This document shows, piece after piece, positions 35,538-38,633 of a stretch of 38,633 bases of DNA. The DNA is from Paludibacter sp. Its GTDB lineage: Bacteria > Bacteroidota > Bacteroidia > Bacteroidales > Paludibacteraceae. The notes beneath the pieces were generated by a model. It was not told where the DNA came from. It ran no database searches and worked only from the letters and a program-made list of their open reading frames with translations. The stretch spans positions 1 through 38,633 of the forward strand of contig JAQTUE010000039.1 in the NCBI GenBank assembly GCA_028710415.1, written 5' to 3'. Each line of letters starts with the position of its first letter. The first letter of the stretch is position 1. The translations under genes were made by a program, and so were the position numbers.

Positions 35538-35853
35538 GGTTTCTACAATTTAAGTTATGAAATAACACGCTGAGGAAGAAAATGATATGTTCGAAGCTTG
35601 CAATACGAGTATTCAACTTTTCATTCATAAACAATCATCAGCTTACCTTTTTGGCGTACTTCCTATTGGCTTTTATTTACATTTTGATAATTTTTTTATG
35701 TTTTGGGTAGAAATAAAACAACCGAGTTGAAATTAAGTTTGTTACCTGCCTTGATTTTATTTAACCGGGGATATTATTTTAGCCCAATGAGAATTTAATT
35801 AACGCCATATCGAGGTAATTTATCTCAAAACAACTGAAATAACAACCCGTTTA

Positions 35854-35861
35854 TAACTTTG
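35854..35861 (+). promoter_or_regulatory. Upstream candidate -7 element for dnaN
   Basis: TAACTTTG exactly matches TAnnTTTG. No clear -33 TTG is present. The leader would be about 90 nt. The rest of the 35538-35853 gap is AT-rich with no gene. Confidence 0.5.
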
Positions 35862-35906
35862 TATCGAAATTATTAGAAAGAATTTTTTATTATTTAAAAA
35901 ATTCAG

Positions 35907-35914
35907 TACATTTG
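35907..35914 (+). promoter_or_regulatory. Downstream candidate -7 element for dnaN
   Basis: TACATTTG exactly matches TAnnTTTG, with a T-rich -33 region. The leader would be about 35 nt. Confidence 0.55.
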
Positions 35915-35954
35915 CTAAATTATTTTTCATCGCAAATCCTAAAAAACGAATAAT

Positions 35955-37091
35955 ATGAAATTCATTGTTTCAAGCACAGACCTTTTGAGCCACCTACAAG
36001 CCATCAGCCGTGTCATAAACAACAAGAACTCACTGCCCATTCTGGATAATTTTTTACTTCAACTGGAAGGTAAGACATTAACTATGACTGCGTCGGATAT
36101 TGAGACCACGTTGATCACTTCGATGGAAGTTGAAACAGCAGAAGGCAACGGAAAAGTGGCAGTTGCCTCCCGATTATTACTCGATACTTTGCGAGAGTTT
36201 TCAGAACAACCTTTGTCGTTTAATATAAATGATTCAAACCTGGCACTGGTTATTACCTCAGCCAACGGATCTTATAATTTTATTGGTCAAAATGGGGATG
36301 AATACCCACGCATGCCCCAATTACAAGATGATGCCCGCACTATGACATTGCCTGTGCCTTCCCTGTCAGCCGGAATCTCGAAAACATTATTTTGTACAGC
36401 CGACGATGAATTACGTCCGGTAATGAATGGTGTTTTCTTTGACATTACTTCCGATAGCCTGACGTTGGTGGCTACCGATGCACACAAACTGGTACGTTAC
36501 AAGACAACTTATACTACAGCTTCGGTAGAAGGCGAGGATACCGTGAACTTTATCCTGCCTAAGAAACCTGCCAACATGCTTAAGAACATTCTTCCTAAAG
36601 AAAGTGGAGAAGTAGAAATTCGTTTTGACAGCAAGAATGCTCACTTTAAACTGGCTAATTACACCATGATTTGCCGTCAGGTTGAAGGTCGTTTCCCTAA
36701 TTACAATGGCGTTATCCCTAAAACAAACCCGTATAAAATAATCATTGACCGGGTGACACTGCTGAATGCATTGAAACGGGTTTCTGTATTCGCCAACCAG
36801 GCAAGCAATTTAGTAAAACTTGCCTTTTCAGGAAACCAGATACATATCTCGGCGCAGGATATTGACTTCTCTATTTCTGCTGAAGAAACTATCAGTTGCC
36901 AGTTCGAAGGTGATCCAATCAAGATCGGGTTTAAATCTTCGTTCCTGATTGAGATTTTAGGAAACATCAATGCTACCGATATTATTTTTGAATTATCAGA
37001 TGCTTCACGTGCAGGCCTGATATTGCCATTTGAGAATGAAGCAAACGAAGAAATACTCATGTTGTTAATGCCTATGTTGCTTAATGACTAA
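35955..37091 (+). CDS. dnaN: DNA polymerase III beta subunit (sliding clamp)
   Basis: The protein forms the dimeric ring that tethers the replicative polymerase to DNA. The 378 residues cover the three clamp domains: MKFIVSSTDLLSHLQAISRVI with NSLPILDNFLLQLEGKTLTMTASDIET in domain I (about 1-120; quoted segments NSLPILDNFLL and TMTASDIET), LFCTADDELRPVMNGVFFDI and LTLVATDAHKLVRYKT in domain II, and FPNYNGVIPKTNPYKIIIDR to the C-terminus in domain III. The end, LLMPMLLND, matches the usual (M)PM(R/L)(L/I) clamp terminus. dnaA is not adjacent. A terminator-like hairpin separates dnaN from the exonuclease gene. Confidence 0.97.
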   Translation: MKFIVSSTDLLSHLQAISRVINNKNSLPILDNFLLQLEGKTLTMTASDIETTLITSMEVETAEGNGKVAVASRLLLDTLREFSEQPLSFNINDSNLALVITSANGSYNFIGQNGDEYPRMPQLQDDARTMTLPVPSLSAGISKTLFCTADDELRPVMNGVFFDITSDSLTLVATDAHKLVRYKTTYTTASVEGEDTVNFILPKKPANMLKNILPKESGEVEIRFDSKNAHFKLANYTMICRQVEGRFPNYNGVIPKTNPYKIIIDRVTLLNALKRVSVFANQASNLVKLAFSGNQIHISAQDIDFSISAEETISCQFEGDPIKIGFKSSFLIEILGNINATDIIFELSDASRAGLILPFENEANEEILMLLMPMLLND

Positions 37092-37112
37092 TATCAAATA
37101 ACTTTAAAGTCG

Positions 37113-37151
37113 AAGGTCTAAGGTCGAAAGTCTTTAGACCTTTGATTTTTT
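37113..37151 (+). terminator. Terminator-like hairpin after dnaN
   Basis: AAGGTCTAA (37113-37121) pairs with TTAGACCTT (37134-37142) and is followed by GATTTTTT. Confidence 0.6.
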
Positions 37152-37260
37152 AGACATTTCTCCTCATCAATCGTATACAAAATGTAAGTCAAATTTGTTA
37201 TAGGTTTTGGCTTGAAGAGACCACACACATTAAATTTTTAGAAACATACAAATCAGTAAA

Positions 37261-38028
37261 ATGAAACTTCAACTTAAAAATCCAATAATCTTTTTTGACC
37301 TTGAAACAACAGGTACTAATATCGTATCCGACAGGATTGTAGAAATATCGTATCACAAAGTATCTCCCAATGGCCGTGAAGAAACCAAAACCATTCGTAT
37401 CAATCCTGAAATGCCTATTCCAAAAGGTGCAACCGAGATCCACGGCATATCGGATGCTGATGTGGCCGATTGCCCTACTTTCAAATCAGTTGCAAGGGAA
37501 ATTGTCAAGGATATTGAAGGATGCGACCTGGCAGGATATAATTCAAACCGCTTCGACATACCGCTATTAGCCGAAGAATTGCTTCGTGCCGATGTTGATA
37601 TTGATTTAATGAAACGGAAATTTGTAGACGTGCAGGTTGTGTTTCATAAAATGGAACAACGTACCCTGGGTGCAGCATACAAATTCTATTGCGACAAGGA
37701 CCTCGTAGGAGCCCATGGGGCAGAAGCAGACGCCCTGGCTACATACGAAGTACTCCAGGCGCAATTGGATCGCTATCCGGAGCTTCAAAACGATATTGAG
37801 TTCCTGTCAAAGTTTACTACCCAAAATAACAATGTTGACTTTGCAGGGAGACTTATATTCAACGATAAAGGGGAAGAAGTCATTAACTTCGGAAAGTATA
37901 AAGGCCAGAAAGTGACTGATGTATTGAAAACAGACATGGGCTATTACGGCTGGATGATGAATAGCGATTTTTCGCTGCACACCAAGAAAGTACTGACCAA
38001 TATCAAGTTGCGGAATTTCAACAAATAG
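37261..38028 (+). CDS. DnaQ-like DEDD 3'-5' exonuclease with C-terminal DUF3820-like domain
   Basis: The N-terminal 170 residues are a DEDDh exonuclease: motif I IIFFDLETTGT (about 9-19), motif II LAGYNSNRFDIPLLAEEL (about 91-108) and motif III VGAHGAEADALATYEVL (about 143-159), which contains the catalytic His and Asp. The C-terminal 70 residues (VINFGKYKGQKVTDVLKTD then YYGWMMNSDF) match the FGKYKG...W pattern of small DUF3820-like domains fused to DnaQ exonucleases in Bacteroidota. Next to dnaN, a proofreading or DNA-repair role is likely. In this phylum this gene is often followed by coaBC, but here the next ORF is a small exported protein. Confidence 0.88.
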   Translation: MKLQLKNPIIFFDLETTGTNIVSDRIVEISYHKVSPNGREETKTIRINPEMPIPKGATEIHGISDADVADCPTFKSVAREIVKDIEGCDLAGYNSNRFDIPLLAEELLRADVDIDLMKRKFVDVQVVFHKMEQRTLGAAYKFYCDKDLVGAHGAEADALATYEVLQAQLDRYPELQNDIEFLSKFTTQNNNVDFAGRLIFNDKGEEVINFGKYKGQKVTDVLKTDMGYYGWMMNSDFSLHTKKVLTNIKLRNFNK

Positions 38029-38049
38029 GCTGCTTTCATGTAAAACCAT

Positions 38050-38088
38050 AAAACGGGTGTCAGCAATTTACTTTCACCCGTTTTTTTT
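38050..38088 (+). terminator. Rho-independent terminator after the exonuclease gene
   Basis: AAAACGGGTG (38050-38059) pairs with CACCCGTTTT (38075-38084), with a 15-nt loop, and is followed by a T-run to 38088. The gap up to 38337 is AT-rich without a visible gene. Confidence 0.9.
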
Positions 38089-38337
38089 ATGTTCTGGTTT
38101 CTGAAGTGAATTCACATGGGTCTGTTTCTTCCAAAAATAGTAGATTCTAATTTTTGAGAATGTATTATATATAATGAATTAAATAATCTGCAAATATTAA
38201 TATACCGCAACTTCTGTCTTGATTCTTGGCTCTTGATTCTTGCGTTCTAAATAATATATTTTACATCCTGAGGTTCTGATTCTTTTGGCACGGTCATTGT
38301 TGCAATTCTTTTTGCTCAAAAAAGATATTCCCATCAT

Positions 38338-38633
38338 ATGAAAGTTTTTAAAATTGCATTGTTTCTACTATTCTTTCTGACTATGAACCTACGGATTCAG
38401 GGCCAGGAGAACTCAGCAGTTCCTAAACGGACTCCTGAACAGGAAGCTGCAAAACAAACCGAGAAGCTACAGCAAGAGCTGAACCTGAATCAGGACCAGG
38501 CCAAACAGGTATACAACATCAATTTACGATATGCCCGTGAACGTCAGATTTCGAACAAGAGAAGTGAAGCAATGGAGCGTATGAAGAATAAGAATGCTGA
38601 TATACAAAGGGTCTTAAGCCCTGAACAAAATGA
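38338..38633 (+). CDS. Small exported helical protein, N-terminal part (runs off the window)
   Basis: The open frame of 98 codons begins MKVFKIALFLLFFLTMNLRIQGQ, a good signal peptide, followed by RTPEQEAAKQTEKLQQELNL then NQDQAKQVYNINLRYARE. This glutamine/lysine-rich helical sequence with the L(N/T)..Q pattern resembles periplasmic Spy/LTXXQ-like or DUF4890-like small proteins of Bacteroidota that may act in envelope stress or metal response. The end LSPEQN is cut by the window edge; the TGA letters at the very end are out of frame. The assignment is tentative. Confidence 0.65.
   Translation, partial: MKVFKIALFLLFFLTMNLRIQGQENSAVPKRTPEQEAAKQTEKLQQELNLNQDQAKQVYNINLRYARERQISNKRSEAMERMKNKNADIQRVLSPEQN

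Overview
The window looks like a chromosomal segment of a Bacteroidota bacterium, most likely order Bacteroidales. The signs are repeated exact matches to the Bacteroidota -7 promoter element TAnnTTTG (some with a -33 TTG about 20 bp upstream), starts without clear Shine-Dalgarno sequences, two proteins with type IX secretion (T9SS) C-terminal sorting domains, a propeller/Y_Y_Y/HTH sensor-regulator, a DUF3078 outer-membrane protein, and a parvulin-parvulin-SurA-OstA cluster. No tRNA, rRNA or CRISPR array was seen.

Layout. 1-400: the right end of an IS66 element (transposase C-terminus plus terminal repeat). 502-3366: a large membrane-anchored sensor-regulator. 3367-5200: AT-rich repeat territory with a 473-bp unit in 2.6 tandem copies, full of REP-like CCCCGAAGGGG palindromes. 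5217-7549: a purine-uptake unit made of a promoter, a strongly structured leader that starts at the predicted transcription start, a Tsx/DUF5020-like outer-membrane channel, an NCS2 (AzgA/PbuG-type) permease and a terminator. 7578-7712: an unusual inverted array of 11-bp units. 8105-11983: a single-gene Pls/PosA-type non-ribosomal peptide synthetase. 12141-15335 (minus): acetyl-CoA synthetase and a DMT exporter. 15517-19143: an alanine-dehydrogenase-like protein and the bifunctional (p)ppGpp enzyme Rel. 19151-19847 (minus): a DUF4160/DUF2442-HTH pair, the second broken by an in-frame stop. 19953-20174: a MITE-like inverted repeat. 20398-23424: two convergent T9SS cargo proteins. 23717-23923: a second 11-bp inverted array. 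24262-25740: guaB. 25887-26456: a duplicated 285-bp hairpin element. 26887-34266: an envelope-biogenesis cluster. 34398-35537 (minus): cfa. 35955-38028: dnaN and a DnaQ-like exonuclease. 38338 to the end: the start of a small exported protein.

How the genes fit together. The clearest joint function is outer-membrane biogenesis (periplasmic PPIases/SurA, OstA/LptA-like protein, DUF3078 protein, with cfa next door). Purine handling appears twice (channel plus permease; guaB), and Rel links GTP/ATP status to growth control. dnaN and the exonuclease are replication or repair genes.

The items most worth follow-up are the structured leader before the purine-uptake genes, the two related 11-bp inverted arrays, the 473-bp tandem palindromic repeat, the stop-interrupted DUF2442-HTH gene, and the alanine-dehydrogenase homologue that lacks two active-site residues. 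All calls come from reading the sequence; no database search was run.
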